Positions 33,499 through 44,219 of a stretch of DNA of 64,000 nucleotides are shown here, piece after piece. This DNA comes from Ascaphus truei. Its lineage: Eukaryota; Chordata; Amphibia; Anura; Ascaphidae. Positions within the stretch are counted from its first letter, which is position 1. Each line of letters starts with the position of its first letter. The notes below the pieces were generated by a model. The model had not been told where the DNA came from and did no database searches. It saw only the letters and a program-made list of their open reading frames with translations. A program made the translations under genes and the position numbers. Location: positions 38,969,455-39,033,454 of the forward strand of contig CM071573.1 in assembly GCA_036426205.1 (NCBI GenBank). Direction: 5' to 3'.

Positions 33499-36400
33499 AT
33501 GGCAGAACTCAGAGCCTCACCAGACATCACGCAGGAAAGCGATCTCTCAGACACAGAGACCGCTGCGCAACTGCAACAGGCGCAGGCAGGCGCAAGGCCT
33601 AAACGGACAGTCACACTGACACAAAAGGCCCGCGAAAAATATGAGAGCGACATTGAAGCACACCGCGAAAGGTTAGAGAAGGCCTGGGAGGACACTGGTC
33701 GTGAAATATGTAACGTTGCAAGCACTAGTGATCAGGAGAAACAAATTAGGCAAGCTATAGCCCAATTGAGGTCAAGTCACAAACGTTACCAAATGCTGTC
33801 ACAAACATATCTCGCCTACCTAAAAAGAATTAACACAGAGGAAAGCCTCAGCGAACGCGACCAGCAGGAGGCAACTGACCTGGAGCGTGACGGCTTCGTG
33901 CAGACCACTATTACTGAGGCCGAAGACCAGAGAAAAGACCTTTTGCTGGAAACTGCATCGCAGCGCTCAAGCATATCCAGACACTCATCAAGGTCAGCAA
34001 GATCAGTGCAATCTCACGCGTCTAGCGCAAGCGCGAGCGCTACCAAGGCGCGAGCCACCGCAGAGGCCGCACGTGCCAGGGCCGAATATGGTCGAAGAGA
34101 GGCAGCCGTAAGGGCAGAAAGAGCCAAATTAGACGCGGATCTAGAGGCACTCAATCAAGAGAAGGAAGCCGCTGCCGCCATAGCCCAAGCCGAAGTCCTG
34201 GAAGCAGCTGCGAGACAGGACGGCGGGGAGCTACCGTACAGACGGATAGCCTCAGAGGATCCAGCCCAACGCACTGAAGACTACGTAAGGAGCCTCTTCA
34301 GTGTAAACACCAGCGCACCATCTCAACACGGAGGGAGCGACACCACAGACAACGAAGACTCGCTAGGACCACGAGGAGAAGACGTTGCTCCGTCAATGGC
34401 ACACGCTGCCTGGGATAGCCACAGCCGCAACAGTGATCCACACGCCAGAGCGCACACGGATGCACCACAACAGGCTCGTAATCCAGGTACACCCACGCGG
34501 GAGAAAACAGCCCCTCACACTGGCCAGCAGCCATCACGCGTCCACGCCAAGGAAGAGGCGACCGCACAGACCGTCCCAGCAACTACCTCAGAACGGGGCA
34601 AACGCGCCGACGTCTCAGGTCTGACAGACATAGCCAAGTACATGATCCGGCGCGACTTGGTGCACGCAGGACTCATCAGCTTCGACGACCGCCCTGAGAA
34701 CTACCGGACGTGGAAGTTCACGTTCAAAGACGCAATCGACAGCTTGGACTTCTCAGCAAGGGAAGAGCTCAACCTGTTAGTTAAGTTCTTGGGGAACGTA
34801 TCCAGGGAGCAAGCGCAGAGACTTCGGACGGCAAATGCACATCAACCCCAAGTAGGTCTGGACCTAGTGTGGGAAAGGCTAGAAGAGACCTATGGCAGCC
34901 CTGAAGCAGTCGAGGATTCACTCTTCAAAAGAATCGAGAGCTTCCCCAAGATCACGAGTAAAGACTACTCGAAGTTACGAGATCTTGGAGACCTGCTGCA
35001 AGAACTGGAGTCCGCAAGGAAAGACCATTCCTTAATAGGTCTCAACGCCCTAGATTCAGCTCGTGGAGTGAGACCCATCCTGGAGAAGCTACCCTTCAAC
35101 CTCCAAGAAAGGTGGCTTTCACAAGGTTCCAAATACAAAAGGGAGAAGCAGGTTGTCTTCCCCCCATTCTCATTCTTCGTGAGCTTCATCTGCGAAGCGG
35201 CAAAGACAAGAAACGACCCCAGCTTCATCTTAGGTGCGCAAACCACATCCAGCGCCAGCCACCCGAGGAACGAAAGGTCAACAGCAAGGTGCAAGGACTC
35301 CAGAACACCCATCTCGGTCCACAGGACGGACGTGCCCCCTACGACCCACGCGAGTCCCAGCCAGACGGCCGACAGGGACAAAAAACCAAGGGACCTTAAC
35401 AAAGAATGCCCTATCCACAAAAAGCCGCATCCACTTAACAAGTGCTTCGGATTCAGGATGAAACCCATAGAGGAGCGAAAGAACCTACTCAGGGAATGGG
35501 GAGCCTGTTTCAAATGTTGTGCTTCCACAACTCATTTATTCAAGGACTGCAAAGAAGCTATGAAATGCACAGAGTGCGATAGCGACAGGCACATAGCCGC
35601 TCTACACCCGGAAGCTATGAAGCCCAAAGCAAGCAAAGCCCCTAACCCTCCGACAAAGCAGGGCGGGGAGGAAGAAGTGGGAGACACACCCCCCCCGACG
35701 TCAGTAGCATCCAAATGCACAGAAGTATGCGGAGAAGGAGACGACGGTAGATCTTGCTCTAAAATATGTCTGGTAGCAGTGCACCCAGAGGGACAACCCC
35801 AAAGAGCCAAACGGATGTATGCGATCATCGACGACCAGAGCAACCGATCGCTGGTCAGGTCAGAATTCTTCGATATGTTCGGCATACAAGACAGTACTTC
35901 TCCTTACACTCTCAGAACGTGCGCAGGGCGAATGGAGACTACAGGGAGAAGAGTGAACGGCTACACCATATGCTCAATAGACGGCAAAGTGAGCATGCCC
36001 CTTCCCACACTCATCGAGTGCAATCACATGGCGGAAGATAGGACTGAGATCCCCACGCCAGACGTGGCGCGACACCATCCCCATCTAAAAACCATTGCCG
36101 ATCATATCCCACCACTAGACGAAGATGCCCAGATCCTGCTGCTACTTGGCAGAGACATCATGAGAGCACACAAGATCCGCGAACAGCGAAATGGGGACCA
36201 CAACGGCCCAAGCGCCCAAAGGCTCGATCTAGGATGGGTGGTAGTTGGAGAAGTATGCATAGACAGGATACGAGGACCCGACAACGTAGGCGCCCTACAT
36301 ACGAACTTGTTGGAGAACGGTCGTATATCCCACTTCAAACCTTGTCCGAACCACTTTCAGGTCCACGAGAAGCTCGAGACTAAAAGGAACTATGGAGACG

Positions 36401-38652
36401 CGCCTGTAGCAAGAAAATACCCCAACGACCTAGGGAGTACAGTGTTCCAGACAACAAAGGACGACGACAAACAGGCGCCATCAATGGAAGACAAAGAATT
36501 CTTGAGGTTAATGGATAAGGAGCTCTTCAAGGACGAATTGGGCAGTTGGGTGGCCCCACTACCTTTCCGCTCGCCAAGAAGACGCCTCCCAAACAACAGA
36601 GACCATGCTATGGCTAGGCTCTCTTCGCTCCGCCGCAACCTACAAAGGAAACCGGAGACCAAGGAACACTTTGTGGCCTTCATGCAAAAAATCTTCCACA
36701 GTGGCCATGCAGAGTCGGCGCCCCCACTGAAAGAAGGCGAAGAATGCTGGTACCTCCCGTCGTTTGGCGTCTACCACCCCCAGAAACCTGGCCAAATCCG
36801 AGTGGTATTCGACTCCAGCGCCCAGCATCAGGGAGTCTCCCTAAACGATGTTCTCCTCACCGGGCCGGATCTGACAAACAGTCTTCTGGGAGTGCTGATC
36901 CGCTTCCGCAAGGAACCTATCGCCGTAACCGCAGACATTCAACAGATGTTCCACTGCTTCCTTGTGCGAGAAGACAACCGTAACTACCTAAGATTCCTGT
37001 GGTACCAAGATGACGACGTAGAAAAAGAAATCACGGAGTACCGCATGAAAGTACATGTCTTCGGGAACAGCCCATCACCTGCAGTGGCAGCCTACGGCCT
37101 CAGAAGAACGGCCCAAGACGGAGAAGCAGAGTTCGGGAAAGACGCCAGGAGCTTCGTCGAAAGAGACTTCTATGTGGACGACGGATTAAAATCAGTTCCC
37201 ACCGAAGAAGAAGCCGTAGATCTACTCAAGAGGACACAAAAGATGTTAGCGAAGGCCAACCTAAGGTTGCACAAAATAGCTTCCAACAGTGCCACAGTGA
37301 TGAAGGCGTTTCACGCAGATGATCAAGCACCAGATCTCAAGAATTTGGATCTGGGGACCGACACGCCTCCCATACAGCGGAGCCTGGGGATAAGCTGGAA
37401 TCTTAAAACAGACACCTTTACGTTCCAGGTAGCCATCGAAGAAAAACCCTTCACACGTCGCGGAGTCCTGTCCACCGTTAACAGTCTCTACGACCCGCTA
37501 GGATTCGTGGCTCCTGTCACTATACAAGGGAAGTCCCTCCTCAGAGAAATGTCCTTCGAAAAACAGGAATGGGACACCCCACTACCTCCAGAAAAACGGA
37601 AAGAGTGGGAAACGTGGAAACACTCCCTGAAGGCCCTCGAGCAACTTCAAATCCCACGCCCCTATTCACCTATATCTCTCACCGCCGCACACAGCAAAGA
37701 GCTTTGCGTGTTCTCAGATGCCTCCACCAAAGCTATAGCAGCGGTGGCCTACCTAAAAACCACGGACGTGGATGGAAGTTGCCACATCAGGTTCATCCTT
37801 GGCAAAGCTAAGCTGGCGCCACAACCTGACCATACTATACCCAGACTCGAGCTGTGTGGTGCAGTGTTAGCAGTAGAACTGGCGGAGCTTATCGAGAATG
37901 AGATGGACAGCAAACCAGATGCCGTCAAACTCTACACAGATAGCAAGGTGGTACTGGGATACATCTACAATAAGAAAAGGAGATTCTACGTATACGTAGC
38001 TAACCGTGTAGAAAGAATCAGGAAGTCAACCCAACCAGAACAATGGCGCCACGTGCCCACAGAGCAAAATCCCGCAGATCACGCCACCAGATCAGTACCC
38101 GCATCTCAACTGCAGAATACGTCGTGGCTCACAGGACCAACGTTTCTTGCGCAGCCTGCGGAAACACTACCAACCCCAGTTGGCGATTTTGAACTCGTGG
38201 ATCCCGAAAAGGATACGGAGATAAGGCCCCCACAAGTATCCGTGGTACTCACCAATGTATCGCACAAAAACGCATTCGGATCACATCGATTCCAACGCTT
38301 CTCAAGATGGACGGCTCTTCTGCGAGCAGTAGCCCATCTCGGGCATATAGCCTCCACCTTCCGTCAGACATCAGATGGTAAAACTACCGGCTGCCACGGC
38401 TGGCACATCTGTAAAGAGCTGCGCACCGTAAAGGAAATTACAAAGGCTAAGGAAACTGTTCTCAGTCATGTTCAAAGAGAAACGTATGCGGAAGAGATCA
38501 ATTGCATTCGCGGAAAGAAGAGTGTTCACAAAAACAGTCCACTCTGGAAGTTGAATCCCTTCATCGACAAAGACGGCCTCATGAGAGTAGGAGGCCGCCT
38601 CAATAAGACCCATTACAGAGACTATCCTTCTAATGCCCAAATCGGACTGTGA
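33499..38652 (+). CDS. BEL/Pao Gag-Pol polyprotein, integrase core lost
   Basis: The uninterrupted 1,717-codon frame starts at the ATG at 33499. The order is: an Ala/Glu-rich coiled-coil region (about 30-260), a DUF1759-type Gag region (about 395-545), a CX2CX5HX4C zinc knuckle (C670, C673, H679, C684), and an A17-type aspartic protease motif (IIDDQSNRS, D778). The reverse transcriptase has D1146 in VTADIQQMF and YVDD at 1225-1228. The Pao signature YDPLGFVAP follows, then RNase H with D1407, E1451, D1481 and D1527. The last ~35 residues match the start of the integrase zinc-binding region (LMRVGGRLNKTHY), after which a stop follows; the DDE core and C-terminal domain are absent. It acts in particle formation and reverse transcription of the element RNA. 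The open frame suggests recent activity, possibly with integrase supplied by other copies. Confidence 0.93.
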   Translation: MAELRASPDITQESDLSDTETAAQLQQAQAGARPKRTVTLTQKAREKYESDIEAHRERLEKAWEDTGREICNVASTSDQEKQIRQAIAQLRSSHKRYQMLSQTYLAYLKRINTEESLSERDQQEATDLERDGFVQTTITEAEDQRKDLLLETASQRSSISRHSSRSARSVQSHASSASASATKARATAEAARARAEYGRREAAVRAERAKLDADLEALNQEKEAAAAIAQAEVLEAAARQDGGELPYRRIASEDPAQRTEDYVRSLFSVNTSAPSQHGGSDTTDNEDSLGPRGEDVAPSMAHAAWDSHSRNSDPHARAHTDAPQQARNPGTPTREKTAPHTGQQPSRVHAKEEATAQTVPATTSERGKRADVSGLTDIAKYMIRRDLVHAGLISFDDRPENYRTWKFTFKDAIDSLDFSAREELNLLVKFLGNVSREQAQRLRTANAHQPQVGLDLVWERLEETYGSPEAVEDSLFKRIESFPKITSKDYSKLRDLGDLLQELESARKDHSLIGLNALDSARGVRPILEKLPFNLQERWLSQGSKYKREKQVVFPPFSFFVSFICEAAKTRNDPSFILGAQTTSSASHPRNERSTARCKDSRTPISVHRTDVPPTTHASPSQTADRDKKPRDLNKECPIHKKPHPLNKCFGFRMKPIEERKNLLREWGACFKCCASTTHLFKDCKEAMKCTECDSDRHIAALHPEAMKPKASKAPNPPTKQGGEEEVGDTPPPTSVASKCTEVCGEGDDGRSCSKICLVAVHPEGQPQRAKRMYAIIDDQSNRSLVRSEFFDMFGIQDSTSPYTLRTCAGRMETTGRRVNGYTICSIDGKVSMPLPTLIECNHMAEDRTEIPTPDVARHHPHLKTIADHIPPLDEDAQILLLLGRDIMRAHKIREQRNGDHNGPSAQRLDLGWVVVGEVCIDRIRGPDNVGALHTNLLENGRISHFKPCPNHFQVHEKLETKRNYGDAPVARKYPNDLGSTVFQTTKDDDKQAPSMEDKEFLRLMDKELFKDELGSWVAPLPFRSPRRRLPNNRDHAMARLSSLRRNLQRKPETKEHFVAFMQKIFHSGHAESAPPLKEGEECWYLPSFGVYHPQKPGQIRVVFDSSAQHQGVSLNDVLLTGPDLTNSLLGVLIRFRKEPIAVTADIQQMFHCFLVREDNRNYLRFLWYQDDDVEKEITEYRMKVHVFGNSPSPAVAAYGLRRTAQDGEAEFGKDARSFVERDFYVDDGLKSVPTEEEAVDLLKRTQKMLAKANLRLHKIASNSATVMKAFHADDQAPDLKNLDLGTDTPPIQRSLGISWNLKTDTFTFQVAIEEKPFTRRGVLSTVNSLYDPLGFVAPVTIQGKSLLREMSFEKQEWDTPLPPEKRKEWETWKHSLKALEQLQIPRPYSPISLTAAHSKELCVFSDASTKAIAAVAYLKTTDVDGSCHIRFILGKAKLAPQPDHTIPRLELCGAVLAVELAELIENEMDSKPDAVKLYTDSKVVLGYIYNKKRRFYVYVANRVERIRKSTQPEQWRHVPTEQNPADHATRSVPASQLQNTSWLTGPTFLAQPAETLPTPVGDFELVDPEKDTEIRPPQVSVVLTNVSHKNAFGSHRFQRFSRWTALLRAVAHLGHIASTFRQTSDGKTTGCHGWHICKELRTVKEITKAKETVLSHVQRETYAEEINCIRGKKSVHKNSPLWKLNPFIDKDGLMRVGGRLNKTHYRDYPSNAQIGL

Positions 38653-38907
38653 TGGGGAAAAACTGGTTACCAGTGCCGTGGACTTTTAAGAGACATTGTG
38701 GTGCGTCAAGCTAACCAAGAGCTGCGCACCCACCTGGCTTCCCTTACTGGAAGGCCTGGCCAAAGGACTTTGATGCCAGTGGTACCAGCCGGTATCACAT
38801 TGCTATGGAAATATGGACCTTTGCAGTATATTGTTATGTTGTATGTATTGCACATATGTTCCACATAGCTTGCCATATAGTGGTATCTACAGATACCAGA
38901 CGGGGAG
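38653..38907 (+). other. BEL/Pao residual 3' internal region with polypurine tract
   Basis: After the stop only about 255 bp remain where a full element would hold the integrase core and C-terminal domain. The last stretch could encode the end of that domain (TDTRRGVLW in one frame). The purine run GGGGAG (38902-38907) abuts the 3' LTR and fits a plus-strand primer. Confidence 0.75.
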
Positions 38908-39426
38908 TGTTATGGAACAAGAGCCACATTTCTGACTCACCCCCCTCTCTCCCTTTGCAGTTTCTGCCTGTCGATTTTATTCCAGCTGCATGGAGTCTGC
39001 AGACACATACTGTGCCGCGTGGCTTGCAACAATGTTGCACTCCTTGCCGTGCGAGCATGACATCAGTGAGCTGCTACAGCAGCTCTCGAGATCCTCACCA
39101 AATGGACTAGTTGCCCCCCCTCCTGTTTTTTCAACATGGTCTGTCCCTAGACTATTCCTTTGCCCACAACCAGCACCTCACTTCCTCTCTTTCAACCCTG
39201 GAGACAGTGAGTAAGAACCTTTCTCTGTTTATAACCCTTGGTGAGGCCATCTCTTTTTACCGGTTCCTAACTAATAATCACCACTACACACCATCCACAA
39301 GTATCGTACCCTGCTACCTTTTCCCAATAAAGTGGAGGAAATATTCCAGGACTTGGAGTGATTTAAAAGGACTGTTGTTAATGCTATCGGGAGCCATTCA
39401 TACCAACGTGCCCTGGCTTCAGAATA
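38908..39426 (+). repeat. BEL/Pao 3' LTR
   Basis: The 519-bp LTR begins TGTTATGGAAC and ends CTTCAGAATA. Compared with the 5' LTR it has about a dozen small differences, most of them one- or two-base insertions and deletions. Confidence 0.9.
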
Positions 39427-39652
39427 ATTTCTGTGCGTAAATATATTTCCCTAAAACAATTTTTGACGCTTAGGGCTCACATTGAGAATAATACGGATTG
39501 CAAATAGGCGCACAAAAGCCCTATTAAATTTGGAATTTCGGTGCGTCATTTTTACGACAAAAATGCCTTTTGCGCCGCTAAGTGCAAATGCCCCATGGTG
39601 TTAACATAATACAGAGGCCGTTATTTTAATTTTACTTCTCTCAACAACAATG

Positions 39653-39838
39653 CAGGGTTCTCAACTCCAGTCCTCAAGAACCACCAACTGGTCAGCTTTT
39701 AAGGATATCCCTGCTTCAGCATAGGTGGCTCAATCAGTGGCTCAGTCGAAGAGCCTGCTTCAGTCTTCAACTGAGCCACTGATTGAGTCACCTGTGCTGA
39801 AGCAGGGATATCCTAAAAACCTGACCTGTTGGGGTTTT
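39653..39838. mobile_element. hAT-type palindromic MITE, copy 5, right end lost
   Basis: The left end CAGGGTTCTCAACTCCAG and both arm words (CCAACTGGTCAGC; AAAAACCTGACCTGTTGG) are present. The expected right end is replaced by a T-rich stretch, so the last ~25 bp are missing and no target duplication can be scored. Confidence 0.78.
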
Positions 39839-40529
39839 TTGCTTTGTTACATTGTATTAAACAAGATATGCATAATAATGCTAAAACAGAGTGATTACAC
39901 ATATTGTAATGCAATATCAACACAGAAATTCAGCAATGTGCTGCAGCAGAAGAAGTTCTGTGTGAGAAAAAAGGTAATGTTTTACCTTTGGAGGAGGCGT
40001 TGCTTTTCCGTTTACGGATCCGCGTCTCTAGCGATGGAACCTGAAAGACTGCGTTTTTGGAGAATCACCTCTTCCTCGAGTACTAAAAAGAGGCAGAGAG
40101 TAAGGTACAGTATTTAGAGCAGGAACATTTCATGCGCACGTGTATTGGGATTGTATGATAGTGGGAAATGACTGGACGTACAATCTGGGCACAACTAAAA
40201 CACGATCCCAAAGCATAATATGATCAAAATGATCAACAATCCACAGAAAGTGGCACAAGTATAAAAACCCATTTCCAGGCCAGCAGCTGCGGGATAACAC
40301 AAGTAACTACGCATTGTAAAAAGGACCCAGTAATCATTACAGACTTCTCTTTCATCTGCTCAAGAGAGAGCTATGCATGGGAAGCCTTTATAGGTTCATG
40401 ACAAGTCAGAGTTAAATATATATTAATAAATGAATTAGCTTCATAAATAATAGCCATAATGACATTTTAGGAGACAATACGTCTGAGGATTGTCAGGGAA
40501 CGGCTGATGTATAAGCTTCACGTCTCAGT
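39839..40529. other. Non-coding, nothing recognised
   Basis: No supported gene or repeat. Confidence 0.35.
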
Positions 40530-40760
40530 GATTTTTCAAAATGAACAGAGCTTTGTGAGACAGTTCAGATCCATGCTCCAGCCCATTTCCTTGCATAATT
40601 TACTTGTTGTCAATTTGTATAGCCACATTACACATGCAAATTGAGCTGGCTGCGCAAACACCACTTAGAGATGATAAAAACAAATTTACGAAGGCTATAG
40701 AAGCAGGATTTATTTCACTTTCTCACCCAGGTCAAGCAATACATGTATCTTACGATTGTG
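40530..40760. promoter_or_regulatory. Candidate conserved non-coding element
   Basis: A unique-looking block with ATGCTCCAGCCCATTTCC, TGCATAATTTACTTG, CACATGCAAATTGAGC and AGATGATAAAAAC words and no repeat marks. The call rests on composition only. Confidence 0.3.
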
Positions 40761-41471
40761 TGTACCCAATTGTGTTGTAATTATATTGGCAAATTATTCT
40801 CTATAATCTTATTATTTTTAGCTGTCTCCTTGTGCCCGGGATAATTAGCTTTCTTTGCTCAGCTTAAAAAAAAAAAAAAAAGGAGAAGAAACAGTTATAC
40901 GAGCGTAGAAGGCAGGGCACAAGTTTCATTATCTGTTTGGGATTTTAAACGTATTCCCTGTATTTTGGAGGCTTTGTGTAAATTAAAAATGTCATAGTCC
41001 CTAATATTGGACGCACTGCTCATTCCGTGCTGAATTAGGGCCCCTGAAACCTCTGCATTTGCTATTAGATATCTCACCCACTTTATATGTTAATCTGTGC
41101 TAATGAATTCCACAACCCGTAGCTAGCGAAAGATGACTAAAATTATTACCACTTATAGAGATATGCTTTTTTCATTTAAAGTTCAATTCAAATTGCTCCT
41201 ATAAACAGCCTGCCACACAAAGATACCTCCCATAATTATGAGTTCTAAATGATTTAGTTTATCTTACAGTGCTTATTGCCTCTTACTCTCCCCAGCCTAC
41301 ATTTTTAACTACAGGGGTTTAAGGTTTCGATCCTTGGATCTGGCTCCACGTTGCAGTCGGAATTTAAAATGAGTCGGCAATATACAGTATAGACGTAGAA
41401 ACGTAACCTGCCTCGGAGCGATTCCACCTTCCCCGGGCTAGCAACGTACCTTTTTCTTCTCAATTGCATTC
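40761..41471. other. Non-coding, nothing recognised
   Basis: Intergenic sequence with an A-rich run near 40866-40885 and no supported feature. Confidence 0.35.
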
Positions 41472-41473
41472 TA

Positions 41474-41603
41474 CAGATGTAGCAGATGTTATTGCACTTG
41501 CTTGTGCTTAATGCAAAGACAATGATGGTGGCGGCTTCTGCTAGCGCATTGTGTGTGTCTGCCTGCAACGCGCCGGTGGGAGCAATGACGTCTGCTACAT
41601 CTG
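41474..41603. mobile_element. Tc1/mariner-like MITE, copy 1
   Basis: Inverted ends CAGATGTAGCAGATGTTATT and GACGTCTGCTACATCTG lie between TA dinucleotides (41472-41473 and 41604-41605), the Tc1/mariner target. It is 130 bp and non-coding; its relative is at 46447-46581. Confidence 0.72.
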
Positions 41604-41605
41604 TA

Positions 41606-42820
41606 TCCTTTACAGGATGTTTGTAACAGCCGCTCTCTCCAGCAGGCACAGGCAGAGTGACGTCACACGCTGGGGACGGCGGCGATCACTCAACGTATCT
41701 TGTCTTGACAAGGTCTGTTCTCCTTTCTATTTACTAGTAAAGAATCCCTTTTAGTTGCCTTACCGTGATTATAAGCGCGTTTTACAGATCTCCGAATATA
41801 TCCATGAGCCAATTAAGCGTGCTGTCAACTCCTCCTCTTCAGCCTCAAAATCTGTAAATGTAAGATTAATCAAATCAATACCCACTTCTAATGTGTTAAT
41901 TTGAGATAATTTCGTTTGTGTTCAGATTATGTACAAACTTCTGGAGTAGGGCATAGGATATTATTATTCGATGGAGATGCGCGAAATGCACATCGGGGTG
42001 GCAATGGAGGAGAAGGTATCTGATACATCAGGATCTACGACATCACAGACGTTCCACACATTGGATACTGAAGTCTGGGGATCTTTTAACAGTAGATAGC
42101 TATTGTGTTCTATTCCATATTGGTTTAATTTTTTACCATTTAACATATCTTTGGGTGTATCAATTGGCTTCTGAAATATATTTTGGATACATATATTGGG
42201 AATAAGTTCTGTATCATATGAGGTATGTTTTTAGGTAATGAGGATACATCGAGTACTTCATTTATTGGTGTATTTATAAAGGACCCAGTGGGTTCCTTTT
42301 TGGATTTGTAAACCTAAAAAATGCATATGATGTTTCTAAACTATATGCCCTTTATATTTATGATGCTGCTAATTTGTATGCACTGTATGGGCAATTAGTA
42401 GTGGTTAAAATATCTTCTTCCCACTTACCCCACTCCTCCATTGATTTTATACTGGGTGATTAATTGTATTTAAACAATTGATATATATACTATTAATAAA
42501 GGATAATCATGAGTGCACAGTAGGGTTTATTTTCTCTCTTGTTTTGTTATGTTTACGGGACGCCAGAGTGAAGCAGCCGGCAGAGGAGTGCTGTAGCAGC
42601 ATAGGCACCGGAAGTAAGAAAGACTTCCGTGTTGGACCGTTGGGGCGCGCTCCTCCCCGGTTACCCTGCGCTGCCTCTGTGCCACTCCTAACTCCTCTGC
42701 TTCACTCTGCGGCCCGCCGCTTCCGGCATCATCTCCCCCCGCCTGCCTCTATCACCACCCTACAAAATCTTGCCCCTCCGGGGCGGCACACCCCCCAGTT
42801 TGCTAACTCTTGCTGCAGAG
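41606..42820. other. Non-coding, with a GC-rich patch and CRE palindrome
   Basis: The perfect cAMP-response-type palindrome TGACGTCA is at 41658-41665 in a GC-rich patch, followed by ACGGCGGCGATC. There is no accompanying exon that I can recognise. Another GC-rich patch at 42560-42790 contains only chance frames. Confidence 0.4.
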
Positions 42821-43072
42821 CAGGGGAGCGCAAACATTTGCTGCTGCGCCCCCTTACCTTGCCAGCTCAGGTGCTCGTGCCCCACCTTACCTTGATGCGG
42901 CGTCAAATGACGCAGCAGGATCATGTGATGTCACGTGATCCACAGCGCCATTTGAGATGATGGAGATGAGTGCTGACGCCGGCAGAGTCAAGGTAAGTTG
43001 ATGTTGCAGAGGCCTCACGTGATCACCCGGCATTTAATTTAAATGCCTTGGGGAAGAGCATCGTGCCCCCTG
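42821..43072. mobile_element. hAT-type GC-rich MITE, second copy
   Basis: Ends CAGGGGAGCGCAAACATTTG and CATCGTGCCCCCTG are partial inverted repeats; flanking 8-mers CTGCAGAG (42813-42820) and CTCTAGAG (43073-43080) agree at six of eight positions. The interior has CGTCAAATGACGC and TCACGTGA (42931-42938) and ends with ATTTAATTTAAATGCC, matching the inverted wording in 19089-19441. Confidence 0.75.
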
Positions 43073-43165
43073 CTCTAGAGCACAGGTGTATCTATGTGTT
43101 AAGCATTGTTTGCTTGGTAATCATGCCTCTAGTTATAAAGAAATTCCTTAAAATATACATTTATA

Positions 43166-43368
43166 GTAACAAAAGAGGGAGAGGGTGCTGGGGGTATGAT
43201 ACCTTTATTGGACTAACTGCTGATATGTTCCAAGCTTTCGAACCTCTCAGGGTCGGGGTAAGACCCAATGAAGGCCCCTGAGAGGTTCGAAAGCTTGTAA
43301 CATATCAACTACGTGTTGGTTCAATAAAAGGTATCATACCCCCTACTCCCTCTCCCTCCTTTGTTACT
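43166..43368. mobile_element. TA-flanked fold-back MITE with AAGCTTTCGAACC tip
   Basis: The left arm starts GTAACAAAAGAGGGAGAGGG and the right arm ends CCCTCTCCCTCCTTTGTTAC; TA flanks both ends (43164-43165 and 43369-43370). The tips read CCAAGCTTTCGAACCTCTCAGG and its inverse. It is non-coding. Confidence 0.78.
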
Positions 43369-44214
43369 ACATGGAAGGACCAGCACAGCGACCCACCCTT
43401 CTTTCCTTAAAATATACATTTGAAACAATGTGATGTGAAACCAGCAGTTGACCTTGTTATCCGGCAATTCAATAGATATATAGGGCAGTGCCACAGAGCT
43501 CCGTTAAATCTTTTATTGTGACGTTACGCCCATTTAACGTAACGATAGTCGGAATGCGTATCCACAAAGGGGATTAGCTTTACGATGCCCTCACGTTAAC
43601 CAAAGAAATATCGGATCCCTAACTTTTAACGGACGTCTGGCTTACTCATATGCAAATCATATGCTTATGAGTCATTAACATAACACCGCAGATCCACAAA
43701 CCTACAATAGTGGGAGACTGAACCTCTAGAACAGCAGGAGCTGCAGCGGCAGGAGCAGCTGGATGAGCAGCTGGATGAGCAGCAGCAGCAGATTGTTCAA
43801 CCATGTCAATACTTCAAAGGTCTAGCTCAGGAATCTGCAACCTTTCAAGGAAGAAAAGCCATTTTTTTAAAATTATTTTCATTAATCAACATATTTTGAG
43901 AGCCGCAACACATGTATGAATACGACTACAACCTCACAAACACATTCATGATACATACATATATGTATGTATGTATGTATGCCTGTAACACGTTATAGTT
44001 TGGCCAACGTGCATGCGCAACCATAAATCCCCTTTAATACAGCTAACGTACCGATGATAGTTTACCGATCGGACGTTGTTTTTGCATACCCATTAAACCG
44101 AGGAAAGCTAAATCGACCTTACCTATTTAGGTAACGTCATGTTAGTAGCCCAGATTTATACAGGGAGCTCTGTGCATCTCCCCCATAAATGGGAGCATGG
44201 TCCGATATGATTAT
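43369..44214. repeat. Possible MITE ~43485-44190 plus TATG repeat
   Basis: GCCACAGAGCTCCGTTAAATC near 43491 and GATTTATACAGGGAGCTCTG near 44154 could be imperfect inverted ends of a ~700-bp element. Inside are CAGCAGCAGCAG near 43780 and (TATG)n at about 43965-43982. No target duplication is visible, so this is tentative. Confidence 0.3.
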
Positions 44215-44219
44215 TTTAT

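Larger units (their letters stand above)
32387..39431 (+). mobile_element. BEL/Pao LTR retrotransposon, both LTRs and target duplication
   Basis: The 5-bp direct repeat ATTTC (32387-32391 and 39427-39431) encloses two LTRs and one long gag-pol frame. Five-base duplications are usual for BEL/Pao elements. The internal region is about 6.0 kb. The integrase core and everything after it are missing from the coding region, so this copy could not integrate unaided. It is on the same strand as FAM204A, about 6.6 kb upstream of its promoter. Confidence 0.93.

Noticed and set aside
43780..43800. CAG repeat as a coding trinucleotide tract
   Set aside because: There is no open gene frame around it and only a few units.
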